Source: Diphasiastrum complanatum
Taxonomy: Eukaryota > Streptophyta > Lycopodiopsida > Lycopodiales > Lycopodiaceae
Assembly (NCBI GenBank): GCA_029204225.1
Contig: CM055104.1
Span: forward strand, 48,368,451-48,432,450
DNA: 64,000 bases
Direction: 5' to 3'
Program-made: the position numbers and the translations under genes
Notes under the pieces: model-generated
What the model was told of the DNA's origin: nothing
Databases searched by the model: none
The model's input: only the letters and a program-made list of their open reading frames with translations
In this document: one piece after another, positions 8,505 through 21,180 of the stretch
Numbering within the stretch: the first letter of the stretch is position 1
How the letters are laid out: every line of letters begins with the position of its first letter

Positions 8505-11500
8505 CTCCCTCTTCAACTAGTTTTAGCATAGATTTAGAAAGTACACCAAGACTTGTTCTATGCTTGAAAAATAAGTCCTTTCCCAATGCTTTGGTAAAGA
8601 TATCAGCCACACATTCCTTTGATGGGACATGTTCAAGCTTGATCTCTTTTGCCAACACTTGTTCTCTCACAAAATGGTAAGCCACCTCGATATGTTTGCT
8701 CCTTGCATGGAAAACCGGATTGCTTGCTAGACTTTGGGCTGAAAGGTTGTCACAAAAGATGATTGGACTCTCTGAAAAATCTAGCAAATGAAGCTCCATA
8801 ATCATCCTCTTGATCCACACCATCTCCTTTGTGCATGATGTCAAAGCTTTGTACTCGGCCTCACTAGAAGAAAGTGATATAGTTGCTTGTTTCTTCGACA
8901 TCCATGAGATAGCTCCATCACCTATGAAAATAGCATGTGCATTTATGGATTTTCTATCCATAAGGTCTCCTGCAAAATCTGAATCTGAAAAACCAAATAA
9001 GTTAGGTGATGAGCCTCTATAAACAATGCCAAAATCTTTTGTTCCCGAGATGTATCTCAAGATCCTCTTTCCTAGTTTCCAATGTTCTATGCTAGGATCT
9101 TGCATGAATTGGCTTAATCTACCAACACAATAAGATAAATCAGGTCTTGTGATGGTTAGATATATAAGAGAACCTATTAGCTTCCTATAGAGAGTAATGT
9201 CCTCGAAGGATCTTTCATTACCTCTTATAGTTAGCTTTACATGTGATTCCATAGGTGTATCAATAGGATTTGCATCTACCATATGAAATCTATTGAGAAT
9301 AGAAATAGCATACTTCTCTTGTGAAATAAAAGTGATTTGAGAAGTTCTAATTACTTCTATTCCTAAGATATAGCTCAAAAGACCAAGATCATGCACTTCA
9401 AATTCCTTTTTTAGTGCTTTCTTGATATCTTCTATATCTTCCTTGTTCCCTCCACTTAAAATAATGTCATCCACATAAATTAGAAGGATTGTAACATCAT
9501 TAGCACTAATTCTAAAGTAAAGTGAATGATCATACTCACTCATAGTGAAGTTTTGAGAAAGTAGAAAAGAGTTAAGCCTAGCATACCAACTCCTTGGTGC
9601 TTGCTTAAGACCATACAAACTTTTTTGTAGAAAACACACATGATTAGGCTTGCTATGAGAAACATAGCTCTCGGGTTGCTCCATGTAGACTTCCTCTTCA
9701 AGATCACCATTCAAGAAAGCATTAGAAATGTCTAATTGCCAAAGATCCCATCCATAAAGAGTTGCAAGGGAAATGATTACTCTTATGCTCACCATCTTTG
9801 CCACGGGTGCAAAGGTTTCCTCATAGTCAATGCCATGCTCTTGAGCATAACCTTTAGCCACCAACCTTGCCTTCAACTTGTTGATAGATCCATCTTGATT
9901 TGTCTTTACCTTGAAGATCCATTTGCATCCAATTGCACTTTTGCCCTTTGGAAGCTCCACCAATCTCCATGTGTTGTTCTTCATAAGTGCTTCAAACTCA
10001 AGATCCATTGCTTGGATCCATTCCTCTTCTTGCCTTGCTTCATCTACACATGAAGGTACATCAAAAGAAGTTAGGAAAGCATAGTTGGATCCATCCACCA
10101 CTTGCTTACCTTTGCCATCATAAGTGAGCCTTGAGGGTTTCACTTTATGCCTTGGAGTTCTCCTTGGAATTTGACTTGAAGAGGCTTCTTCAACATCCAC
10201 ATCCAATGTGTCATCAACTCCATTGTCATCAAGCACATTAGTTGCAACAACACCATCATCACTTGAAACAACTTTTGGAATGTTATTTTCATCAAAAATG
10301 ACATCCCTACTTGTGAACACTTTCTTGATTGAAGGAACATAAATCCTATATGCTTTGCTTACTTCACTATAACCAACAAAAATGCCCTTTCTTGAAGATG
10401 GATCCTCCTTAGTTCTATCATCAAGAGTAATGTTGAAGTAGCAAATGCATCCAAAAGTTCTTAGAAACTTGACATTAGGCTTCGTACCAAACAAAGCTTC
10501 AAAAGGGGTTTTTCCTTCCAATACAACACTTGGCCATCTATTGCATAGGAAATTTGCACACAACAAAGCATCACTCCAAAAAGGTTTAGGAAGATTAGCA
10601 TTCAATCTCATTGCCTTTGCACTCTCACACAAGGTTCTATTCTTCCTCTCGGCCACTCCATTTTGTTGTGGTGTTCTTGGACATGTGTACTCCCTCTTGA
10701 TCCCATGCTCATCGCAAAAGGCTTTGAATTTGTTAGAAATGTATTCACCACCATTGTCGCTCCTCAAGCATTTGATTTTGGTTGTAAATTGAGTCTCAAT
10801 AGCAACTTTGAACTTGACAAACACATCAAACACCTCATCCTTGCTCTTTAGTAGATAAACCCAACAAAATCTACTAAAATCATCAATGAAAGTTACATAC
10901 ATCTTAGCACCTCCATTGCTAATTGTAGTAACACCATGAATATCCGAATGCAAGAGAGAAAAAGGCATCTTAGATCTAGATATAGATCTAGTATATGGCA
11001 ATCTATGTGATTTAGACAAAGCACATTCTTCACAAACATGATTCAAGCAAGTAAGAGACTTGGGAAGTCCCCTTACTACCTCCTTTTTGGCTATTACCTC
11101 CAAGGCCTTGTAGTTGAGATGTCCCATCCTTTTATGCCATACCTCTTGAATTGACATTTGTTCATTTGCCATGCATCCAACTTGGTTAGCAACAACACAT
11201 GCATCAAGCTTGAACAATTTCCCTTGCCTTTTCCCTTTTGCAATGATACTACACCCCTTTTTGATCAAGCAAGCATCACCATCAAACTCAACTTTGAATC
11301 CTTTGTCAAGCATTTGGCTTACACTAAGTAAGTTCTTGGTAATGGATGGAATGAGCAAAACATCTTTCAATTCTATATTCCTATTTGTAGAAAGTGAAAT
11401 AGGAATTGTGCCAATCCCCTTGATTGCACACTCACCATCATTTGCGGTATAGATTACCTTCCTATCACCATCAAATGCCATTAAAGATGAAAAATACTCT

Positions 11501-12450
11501 TTATGATATGTCATATGAGAAGTGGCTCCACTATCAATCCACCAAGGATCAATGTCTCCATGATTAGCCAACAAGCAAGATGACATAACAAAAGCATCAT
11601 TTGAAAGAAGCTCATCCCCACCCTCATCAATAGTTAGATTGGTTTGCTTTTCCCCTTGATCCCTCTTTTTCTTAAAACAATCACTAGCAAAATGCCCTTT
11701 GACTCCACAATAGAAACATTTTAGCTTAGATCTATCCTTCTTTTTGCCAAAAGTAGAGTGCTCACCTTGGTCTTGCCCTTTAGACCAATTGCTTTTACCT
11801 TTGCCCTTGAACTTGCCTTTAGAGAACATTGCCTCCTCTTCTCCTCCTTGAGATGTAGAAGATGCTCCCACTCTTGCTTGCAACCTGAATTCTTCAGCCA
11901 ACAAGACCTCTTGCAAGTCTCCAACACTTGGTAAACATTTTTGGATAGCATAACTTTGAACAAGATTAGCATGATCATCCAACAAGCCATTGAGAATCAC
12001 TTGAACAAGCTCCTCATTATTTATGCCATCATTAATGCATGCTAACTCATCATTCAATGCTTTAACTCTCAAAACAAAAGCATGTCCACTCTCACTCTTC
12101 TTTTGCATACAAGAAAAGATTTGCCTTCTTAAAGTCAACACTCTAGAAGTAGACTTGGATTCATAAACCTTCTTCAAGGCTTCCCAAGCTTCACTAGATG
12201 ATGTGCACTTACCAACCTCTTTGATAAGCTCATTTGTCACATTCATCTTGATCATGTGAAGGGCTTTCTTTGCCCTCTTGTCATACCTCAATTGTTCTTG
12301 AGGTGCCAAAGGTCTCTCCTCCACACCTACAACAATATCCATCAACTCATTCATCTCAAGCAAAGACTCCATCCTTACTTTCCAAGTAGAATAGTTGAGG
12401 GAGGTAAGCCTATCATTGCTTTCCAACATGTAGCCTCCATTTGTAGCCAT
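8500..12450 (-). mobile_element. Gag-Pol polyprotein frame of element B
   Basis: One 1,316-residue frame in copia order: Gag (1 to about 240, STWKVRMESLL near 21-31), CCHC knuckle (C245, C248, H253, C258) and protease with DSGATSHM at 307-314. Integrase has an HHCC zinc site (H439, H444, C473, C476) and the D503, D565, E601 triad with 35 residues between the last two. Reverse transcriptase follows, with YVDD, and then RNase H to the C-terminus. Integrase preceding RT places it in Ty1/copia, not Ty3/gypsy. The stop codon lies inside the 3' LTR, so the polypurine tract is itself coding. Confidence 0.93.
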
Positions 12451-13059
12451 GTTGCAATGATTGATCTCTGATCTTTGACCTGTTCCAATGCACTAAGCAC
12501 TCTCTTGAATCAACAAATGAAACACAAGAAGAAATCACAAAGATTTGGAACCTAAAACCTTACTTTTTCTCTCTTTTCCTCACTTTTTCCTCAATTTTAG
12601 CCACTAGTTTTATGATTTCTTGATCAAACCAAGACCAAACCTCAATATACTTGCTTTTCCCTCACTCCTAAGATTGAAATACACTCTTGAATCATTCAGC
12701 AAACTGAAAATCAGAGGGTTACATCAATTTTGAAGTTTTTGACATGAAGAAGCAAGAAATTGAATCAAAAAACTATATGCTAGAATGGAAAACTAATAGG
12801 ATCTTGTTGGATCTTGCATCTCCCTCTTTCCAAAACAATTTTTGTCTCCTTATTCTGATAAGTACAGAGGGAATTCGCCCTACTTCAATTGAAATGCATA
12901 CAAATGATGTTTTGATCACAAAGATCCAATTTCTACACATAAATCAACAAGATTTTTAGCTAGAAACTTGATTGGAATGCTACAAAAGCAAACTCGCCCA
13001 CAAATCTCTTCTAAATCTGGCAAAACCTGCACATTTGGCCGCCTAATGCTCTGATACCA

Positions 13060-13712
13060 TGTGAAAAACTCAGATCCAAAAGATGCTAAAGTTTCATAAA
13101 GATCTTGGCCATGGAAGTTATGCACATCTAGATTGAAAAAATGATAGAAATTGTGATGTTAAGCATACTAAACATCAACTAAACATCAAAATCTGATCAT
13201 AAGCTTCCACAAACAGAAACTTGCTGTCCCTGTCCGTACTTCAGAGCCTACAACCTGCATTTCACACGTGTGAAGCCATAGCAACAAAGAAATCACAATT
13301 CTAGTGGCTAGAATGCAAGATATGAACAAAAAAGTGAGAGAGAAGAAGATGGATCTTCAAAGAGCATAACATTCATTCAATAGAATGAAAATGAGATGTG
13401 TACATACTCGTGGAGATGGCTATTTATAGCAGCCATAGTGCCTCTTGGCCACTTGTCTTATGATAGGCTAAAATTGGGGTCCAATAGGATTCACCCATCT
13501 ACCTAGAAATTTGGTCAAATAGGAATGCACCAAATTATGAGCCAATAGAAGAGCTCCACACTCGACCTCCTCTAATTAATGTGACCTCAAAAGTAGTGTA
13601 CACATACTTTGGGCCTCTACATACATGTATGAACCTATCTCTAACTTTTATTTGGCCATAGGCCTACAACATCTCAAGTTAGGAAAATACTACTAGTTGA
13701 CAATTTTTCACA
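13060..13712 (-). repeat. 5' LTR of element B
   Basis: 653 bp, reading identical to 7852-8504. Next to it on the internal side is the TGGTATCAGAGC primer site (plus strand 13048-13059). Its outer end abuts the leader of gene B. Confidence 0.93.
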
Positions 13713-13717
13713 CGATA

Positions 13718-13962
13718 TGTACGGAAAGAAAGTACGATATATCGGACCTGTGCGAGCCAAATATCAGAGAGATCGTTGAATATAGAAGAGAGGCGCACAA
13801 GTCTGATATGAGGAGACACGTAAGCAGAAACATTGGACCTATGCGCATGAAATGCAGTAGGCAGAATATGGATTACGAAGGTGGCGCACAAGTGCGATAT
13901 GCGGAGGGAAAAAAAAAGTGAAAAAATTTCACTAGAGTTTGTGATTTTATATCGCGATTCAC
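13718..13962 (-). promoter_or_regulatory. Core promoter and 5' leader of gene B (split by element B)
   Basis: On the minus strand a TATA box (GATATAAAATC, near 13952-13962) is followed by a purine/pyrimidine-biased leader with GCACAAGTGCGATAT-type repeats (for example near 13886-13900). The leader resumes beyond element B at 7846-7767, where the same word appears as GATATCGCACTTGTG (7783-7797). I infer one native leader of roughly 270-310 bp cut by the insertion. Alternatively the TATA could serve another transcript. Confidence 0.5.
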
Positions 13963-14265
13963 ACGTGCGAAAGAACTTCTTGTCGCACGTGCGAACTATC
14001 AAGTCATCAAAAAATGACATGTGATGACAAGTCAACAAATGATTTGACACATGTCAGACTGTCATTTCACACATGTGGGATTGTACGGCCTAATGCGAGA
14101 ATGACATGTGTTGTCCGTCCGACTAATAAACACGAGACACGTGTCCTTGTGTCATTTCACATGTGTCCATGTGTCACCTCACACGTGCCAGTGCCTGCAA
14201 ACCAATCGAGAACGGATACGTGTCCGTTGACCGTTGACCACACGTGTGAAAATTCACTATAAAAG
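13963..14265. promoter_or_regulatory. Divergent promoter of genes B and C with about twelve G-box-like palindromes
   Basis: Between the minus-strand TATA near 13955 and the plus-strand TATA (CTATAAAAGG near 14257-14266) lie many ACGTG/ACATGT words: CACACGTGCG, CGCACGTGCG, ACATGTG, CACATGT, CACACATGTG, ACACGTGTCC, CACATGTGTCC, CACACGTGCC, ATACGTGTCC and CACACGTGTG. Spacing is often about 15-25 bp. The same vocabulary heads gene A. This looks like a compact bidirectional promoter bound by bHLH or bZIP factors (inferred). Confidence 0.55.
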
Positions 14266-14491
14266 GCATGAAACCCGATTAATTTTTTGTTTCTTTCTTT
14301 CTCGAATTTCGCAGCATATCGCTCTTGTACGTGCACTTTGTTGTACATTTTATTCCTCGATCCCTACTTGCGCACAAGTGCGATATTCAGGTGCTAGCTG
14401 TCGTACATATCCCTCTTGTGCATGATCTTTACAGTTGGTTTTGTTTCGTTTTGTCTCCCTTGTGCACAGGTGCGATATCTGCCGTAGTGCC

Positions 14492-15112
14492 ATGGCCTCT
14501 TCCTCAGGATCTACACGAGATTCGGGCCTAAGTTCATTTTTTACTGAATTTGGGATTATTGAAAATCTAGCCTACTTCCACAGCCTATTTAGACCATATT
14601 TACATGTTTTTAAGACTGCACAGCCCAATTTTGACATATTTTATGAACATTATGTTAGATTCAGGGATATACTCAGTAAGCATGTTATCCCCATAGGTTC
14701 ACTCTCGTACATGCATTATACTGATCTTGTTCATTTCTTCCCACCTTTCAAACATAGACTAGATAGAATGTTCACCAAATTGTTTGATCTTTTTAAAAGC
14801 AGTTCAATGTGTCCTTATTGCAACAAAAAATGTCGATTGGTTGAATACCAGAGTGGTTTCGTACTTTTTCTGTTAGTTCAGATCTCGGAAGATGAGGAAG
14901 TTTCTGCTGCTGACCCTTATCTTGCATCATCCTCTATTCAGTCATCTATTAAGGATATCAGTCACTTCCTAATCGACACCCCTGATAAGGATAGTGACTT
15001 TATTGATGTAAATACTGATGTGCTTCGGGATTCTTTTATTGGTGACTTCTCCATCCCTTGTGTTGACCATACACTCAAGCTTCCATATGTGTTTGCAAAA
15101 AATGTTGTATGA
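14492..15112 (+). CDS. Gene C: intact 206-residue protein of unknown function
   Basis: A TATA box and a 230-bp leader with GTGCGATAT repeats (near 14368-14376 and 14469-14477) precede the ATG at 14492, the first in a good context (GCCATGGCC). The protein begins MASSSGSTRDSG and has an aromatic-rich N-terminal half, with HFFPPFKHRLDRMFTKLFDL at about 81-100. A CPYCNKKC cluster (C107, C110, C114) could bind zinc with another ligand. The C-terminal third is acidic and Ser-rich (ISEDEEVSAAD). No signal peptide or membrane segment is seen. It appears complete and single-exon. I do not recognise the family. Its shared promoter with gene B and the leader motifs common to gene A suggest co-expression. 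Confidence 0.55.
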   Translation: MASSSGSTRDSGLSSFFTEFGIIENLAYFHSLFRPYLHVFKTAQPNFDIFYEHYVRFRDILSKHVIPIGSLSYMHYTDLVHFFPPFKHRLDRMFTKLFDLFKSSSMCPYCNKKCRLVEYQSGFVLFLLVQISEDEEVSAADPYLASSSIQSSIKDISHFLIDTPDKDSDFIDVNTDVLRDSFIGDFSIPCVDHTLKLPYVFAKNVV

Positions 15113-17807
15113 TCTCTTAATATGTGCTGCAGATGTCAAAACCATAATGTCAGTCTTATGTTTGGATCTAAATATATATGAAAAATTGAAAGCATCTTGA
15201 AGAATTTATACTAACAATGTAATGAGTGATGTGATCTTCTCCCTTTTGATAATGCATTAACAAACTCGACACAAGTCCTTTTTTGTACAACTTTCTTATC
15301 AATATCAGAGTATTTATCTTTTTAAAAAAATAGCAATCATACCCTGCAACAAATTATATTCCAAGTTGATACCAGGGTTAAATACTAGTCTTGACCTATA
15401 TATTCGCAGAACAACATTGGATCACACTCTCTCCAATGTAGCAAATTATATTCTATATATGTGTAAACACATTAATATTGTGTGTATAAAAAGGCATGTA
15501 GATATAGTCAACTCTTTATGTAATGTACTCTACATGAGATTTTGATGAGAGTTTATTTACTTATGAAAATTGTAGCTAGCCCCATGAATTTGGGATCCGC
15601 ATTTGGATCACTATGATTCAAGAGCCTTGAGGCATGAGGCAATGAGCTTTGGGTGTATATAATCCTTATATGTTATGTACTTTCTAGAATATATATGCAT
15701 TGTAATTGTGATGTTTGAAGAGACTTTTGTGTATGTAAGTCCAACTCTTCAATTTTTCCTCCGTATTTTGAAGGCACCTCCCGACATGTAATCTTTTTGT
15801 GCTAGCTAATACAAAGCGATTCTTAGTGGCATTCACTTATGCTCTTAGAGTTTGCATATGCTCTCAGAATTTGCATATGCCAACTAATACAAATAGATCG
15901 CATGAAAAATCAAAGGGTCTAAAGTTCAAGGTAAGATTTCTTCTATTAGTTTAGGTGCCAAGGCGTCTTCTTATTTAGTATAGATTTTAGCTCTCACTTG
16001 GGGATGCGTGACTTACCAGCATTGAAGAGAAACGAGACATTTTGGTTGTATGGGCATGCAACTGATCAACGAGCATTGGATTTTAAGAATGTGATGCACA
16101 TTGCAAATGCAGTACATACAACTGGACACGATAAACGTGATAAGAATTCAGGAAAGAAGTTTTTTAATGATATAAGGACAGACCAAAGTACAGCTACGAC
16201 TGATCCGTTCTCTGCTCCAGAGCTCAAACTACAAGTGAACGTTGTAGGACAGTTGAAAGGTACAGACTCTCCTATGAAGATCAGATGAGTCTAATTCTGG
16301 TATAAACTTTATACTATAAAGTTATCAACTTATCAAAGAATAAAGACGCTGGCCGCAGCGAGAACAGTAGTAGTAGTATTATTTCTGATTGCCATAGTAC
16401 ATACTACATTGTGGACGTGGTTAGTATAACGAGGTAAACAACCGTTGCAAATGGTTAATCAAAATTGTTAATTTTTATATTGGATCCAATTAGTCTGTTT
16501 AAAGTTCTGATTTCTTTATTGAATGCAAAGGCTTTGTAGAAAGCCATGGAATATGAATAAGAGCAGTGGATAACCCAAACAACACTCCAAAAGTAAAGTG
16601 ATTACTACGGAAAATTTCATACTTCGTGTACTGATACTATCCACCCACGTGCATGCACGAAAAGCAAAGGAATCAACAACGATGGATGGACATCCTACAA
16701 ATGGCAAGTACCTGCAGCCGCTGCTACTCTTGTCACCTTGATCAAAATGCTTCAACGGATGCATGATAGCGACGCCGATGATGACATAAGGGAATAGAAT
16801 GATTCCATCCATCTTTCCAAAAGAAAGCAGCACAAGAAAGCATCTCAACAAAAGTGTATTCGTAATATATTTGCATCAGTCGCTCAGAATTAACTCACAC
16901 ACATTTTTCAGTATATTTAAGAATGGTTTTTTCACCCACCGTGAGTGCTTGGGGGAGCCTTCCCATTGGTCCATTGGGCCAAAAATTTGGAGTCCTTCCA
17001 TAGATTCATTGAGGAAAGAAAAGGCCTTCTCATGTTTTGTACTTATTTTGAATGATGCTATGTGGCACATGAGGTGACAATATCAAGTTGTGAAGCGCCA
17101 ATCTAAGAAAAATGTACTAATCGTCAGGCATGAGGTCAAACATGCCATTAACACTTGCTAGCTAGGTTCGAAATAGGGTTGATCCCTTGTTTGTCTTGCC
17201 AAGGCAAAAAACATATGCAGCAATAGAAAAGCACAACCACTTGCCACACTAAACCACCCTTACTATCAAGTGATTTTGTGGTTTCTTGTTAAGTAAAGCT
17301 AGTGCCTTCTTGTCTTTAGTCTAAGTAGGTCTTGAGTAATGTTCAATTTTAAGTTTTAACAATGCCACTTTGTAAAGGAGAATTTGGCATCATTGGCCCT
17401 AATCAACTCATAAGTAACACATGAAATGCATACCTACCTAGTGTGGAGGCATACTTGGTGTGTTAATTACATCCTTGAGGAACTTGCTAAATATTATGCT
17501 AAAGCCAAAGGGCTTTTACTGACTAGCAACTTGCTCAATGACATGTAAAGAGGAAGGAGATCGTGCCTTCTTAAAAATCATTAGTTCAAGCATGTGGAGC
17601 AGAGTTAGGACTTATATGAAAGTGAATGTTGCACACAAGAAGATGTAGAAGATTGACTTTCAATCCATACTTTGCAATTTCACACATAAGCCACCACATC
17701 AATAACACATAAAATGTGCCAATTGTGGGTAACATAATGCAATACAAGGCTTCATTATATAGTCTAGTAGACAAACCATTAGTTGCTTGCAAGATGCACC
17801 CTACCAA

Positions 17808-17810
<3 letters not shown>
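15113..17810. other. Unassigned AT-rich region
   Basis: No confident gene. A 96-codon reading at 15998-16288 (+, MGMRDLPALKRNETFW...) has no recognised motif and could be chance. Elsewhere I see only short A/T runs and no paired repeats or terminal structures. Confidence 0.5.

Positions 17811-17890
<80 letters not shown>
17811..17890. repeat. Compound microsatellite (CT)n(CA)n
   Basis: About 22 CT units (17811-17854) followed directly by about 18 CA units (17855-17890). It has the same CT-then-CA order as the array at 30241. Confidence 0.97.
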
Positions 17891-17893
<3 letters not shown>

Positions 17894-20800
17894 AAGGTTC
17901 TTAGGCACATAAGCAAATTGGTAACTTTTTTGCCTTTTGTTGGCCTTGCCTTGCAAAGGAAATACTATGTGGTGAGGTCGGTCAATGGAGTTTGTAAGAA
18001 AGTCAACGTTAAAGTATATTATGTGGTTGTAGTCTTAAATATTAAGGCAAAAACCTTTTTAGGATAAAACAAGGCCAATAACCTTTATTTGCATGAGGCA
18101 TAAATTTTTGAAAAGAACGAATGTATGGCTGGTTAAATTTTTTTTAGAGCAAAATCTGTAAGGGAAAAAAATGAACACATGTACCCATCCAACATGCAAA
18201 CAATCAAAGATATATATGGCTTGAAAAGTCTAAGCATGAAAAAGGAATGGCCCATGCAAGTGAGTGAAAATGCATAATGCTCAAAAGAAAAAGCAAAAGC
18301 TGAAATTCATGACTGAATAAGAAGAGGTGCAGGTCTTCTCCTTCTTCCTCGTGCTTGTGAGTTGTTTGTCTTTATGCCAGTTTTTGCTATTTTCTACCTC
18401 AATCATCCTCTGTCCAACCTCATTTCCGGATGCTTGCTGCAACAAAGGAGATTTGTGGAGTGGGAATTGTCGACCATACCTTGCTTCATAGATCTACTCA
18501 ACTTTGTCGAGGTATGACGCTTTATGTACTTGCTAACATTTATGTTGAGTCGTCTGTCGTCTGGTAGAATTACTCGGATGTGGTATATTGCATAGCTTCT
18601 GGCTTCTTCGTTAGTAGTTTTTGCATGCCCACCATGAATGCAAACGTTTCATATATATGCACGCACTGATCGTCCGTGTGCCTTCAGCGATCATCTCCTG
18701 CTCCCGCTATTGTTGCATTGAGATGAGTTTGCATCACCTTCATCAAATTAGACATTGGGCATATTCCTCCACTGCAACTGCGATCTCCTGGTCCTGCCCA
18801 ACAGCCTTGAGAAGATTACCCATGTTCCACCACAAAATAGTAATAGGTAGGCTGTCCAATCAGCAATATAATTCGCCCACCAGACTTTTGAACTTTTAAA
18901 TCATTAACGGTATCCTTGAAATCTGTCATAGCTCCTTCCTATAAGTCGTGAGACTATCTTGTCTACTAGCAGCTTCCACAAGTCCATTACAGATTCATGC
19001 CTTTGCTCCGCCTGGAAAATAGAGGTGATGGACCAGTAACTGATTGATACTTGTATGAGAAGATGTATTATGCTTTGTCCTAGATCCGTTCCTGACAATT
19101 CCATAAATTTGCATGTTGGGTGTAGCACATGAAGAATTGAAATTTTTGAGTATATTGCATCTGGATTCTAAAAATCACGTATGAGAATCCCGCTAGTCTG
19201 CCAAAGTTCCATATGTATGCATGCACTGATCGCTCGTGTGCCTTGAACCACAATCTCATGCTCATGAATTTCCATGTATGAGGCCTACCGACCAGTGAAC
19301 TCCTAGATCATGTAACGGAACATTCAGGGACCTCATTGTCTTTCTTTGCTAGTATGCGAGGAAATCCGAGCGATAACAATGAAGTGCTTAGCATTAGACT
19401 TAAGGTAAATAACTCACCAGTTTAATGAGATATTGGTAGTTCGACATTAATCTTTCAGATTCAGCTTGTTTGACATTTTTTTGCTCTCAGTTCTAATAAG
19501 TTACTTGAACCGCCTGAATGCAAATTAGAAATCGAAACTGAAGCTGCTGCAGAATATATCTTTGATAGAGGATAAGCAAAGTGGAATTCAGAGTCCAGAG
19601 AAGAAGATTTTGGTCTACTGGATCCAGTGTTTTTAAAACTTATGAAACATACAGTATTTTAATCAATAAACACGTTAAATATGTATATAATTATCAGAAA
19701 CAAAGATGGTGAGGGGCAAACTGTTAGTCGATGAAACTTTCATTGATTTAGAGTGAACTCTGCCAATGTTGGAGGGTTTGCGGATCCCAAGGTAACCCTA
19801 ACCCTAGTTAATAAGTGAGAGGGATTTGGCACCCTGCGTGTGTAAGTCCAATCCGATGATCACATAGTTATTTGATTAGTTGAAAGTCAATGAAAGGACT
19901 TTAGGCTTTTTTGCAGGACTTTTAATATCACACGGCCTAAATGTCAAGTTAGTGAATAGAGTTGGGTTTCCCTCCAATCCCTCCAATTTGGATGGTTCCC
20001 ACTTTTTTTTAAATTTGAATAATTAGGGAGGCAGAAATGGACCAATAGGATTCAGAGACCAAGGTCCTCCTCTCTATTATAAAAAGGGACCAACTCGAGT
20101 TCCTACACATGTACATATCTTCATTTCAATAAAGCAGATTGGTTCTCTGATTTAGAGCAATCTCTTCCGGCCTCACAAACCATTAGCCTGTGCTGATTGT
20201 TGGAATCTGCGTAGATCCAACCAACTATATTGTAAATCCACGTTTTGTTCTTCATTGATTAATATGACTAGGTGAATGCAACTCTCAATGTCACATAGTC
20301 TCAATACATGGCTACCCCTACCCTTGAACAATAAATAAATGTGAATGTTGTTGTGAATACACGAGGCAATGATGAGTGCAATGTCCAATATCTGAACTAG
20401 AATGTTGTGCAATGTGTATCCTATATAAGATGCCTAGTAATAAATTATAGACCTGAAGTTGGAAAACTACAACACATTGTGTGTGTTTGACGTAAATGCA
20501 TGCAAGGATATACTCACCTGAGTCCCATATTTGTTGCACAATGCATGTTCACAAATAGCTATCCCCTTGTAGTTGCCTGTATATACTCTCCATATATTCT
20601 ACATTACTTTTACAATCAATACAAGGGGATATATTTCTTATGTGGCAGTGCGTAAAAGCAGAAAGGTGGCTTTTGCTCTTGCTGTAAACACTCATACTCT
20701 TGCTTTTTCTCTTAGCCAAGTAGGTGAACGAGGATTGATTCATCAGTCTTTTTTATGCCATTAATGACTATAATCTTAAGGGTTTCATGCTTGAGAATAT

Positions 20801-21180
20801 CAACTTTTTTGACTTAACGAGAGTATTTTTAATGAGATCATTGTAGACACTTGATCCATTTTGGATTGACAACTTCCTCAATCTGTCTGCAAGTGTATTT
20901 ACAAGGACGTGGAGTAAGATAGAACTTGGTCATGAATATGATAGGTGTAAGTAAAATTTGAGTATTAGTGTGAAGAAGTTGTTTATGCATGTGATGTATG
21001 CTTGTTATTGTCTCTCTTTCAATGAGTAGGGGTATATAAGAACTGATCTTGCGATTGTTTTTTGTTTTGCAGGACATATAGACAATGTTCTCCATATTGG
21101 ATGAAGAAATGGCCGAATTTTCAAAGATGCATCCTGAAGATTACTTTCTTGATGGTTTGTCTTCTTTGAAAATCTGAATA
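17891..21180. other. Unassigned region with a diverged direct repeat
   Basis: No gene supported. Segments 18648-18700 and 19208-19262 are diverged copies of one sequence (both have ATGCACGCACTGATCG-like and GTGTGCCTT blocks), about 560 bp apart. Around 20078-20150 a TATAAAAAGG, a leader-like stretch and AATAAAG follow one another as in an LTR, but I could not find its ends. Confidence 0.45.

Larger units (their letters stand above)
7852..13712 (-). mobile_element. Ty1/copia LTR retrotransposon that looks whole (element B)
   Basis: 5,861 bp, flanked by the 5-bp duplication CGATA (7847-7851 and 13713-13717). The LTRs are 653 bp each (7852-8504 and 13060-13712), begin TGTGAAAAA, end TTTTTCACA and read as identical, so the insertion is very recent. 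On the minus strand the primer site TGGTATCAGAGC abuts the 5' LTR (right side), and a purine tract GAAGAGGGAG abuts the 3' LTR. A single continuous gag-pol frame fills the interior, and I see no break. It sits in the 5' leader of gene B and transcribes in the same direction. Whether it is active cannot be told from sequence alone. Confidence 0.93.

Noticed and set aside
17586-17885. Open readings rich in repeated Cys-Val or Arg-Glu dipeptides over microsatellites (also at 30154-30475, 36254-36601, 56604-57026)
   Set aside because: They are translations of CT/CA/GT dinucleotide repeats, open in all frames by composition.
18621-18899. 92-codon plus-strand reading
   Set aside because: No domain or family pattern, and it overlaps one copy of a diverged non-coding direct repeat.
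20078-20150. Solo LTR with TATA box and AATAAA
   Set aside because: Order of signals fits, but no TG/CA ends or target duplication could be found.
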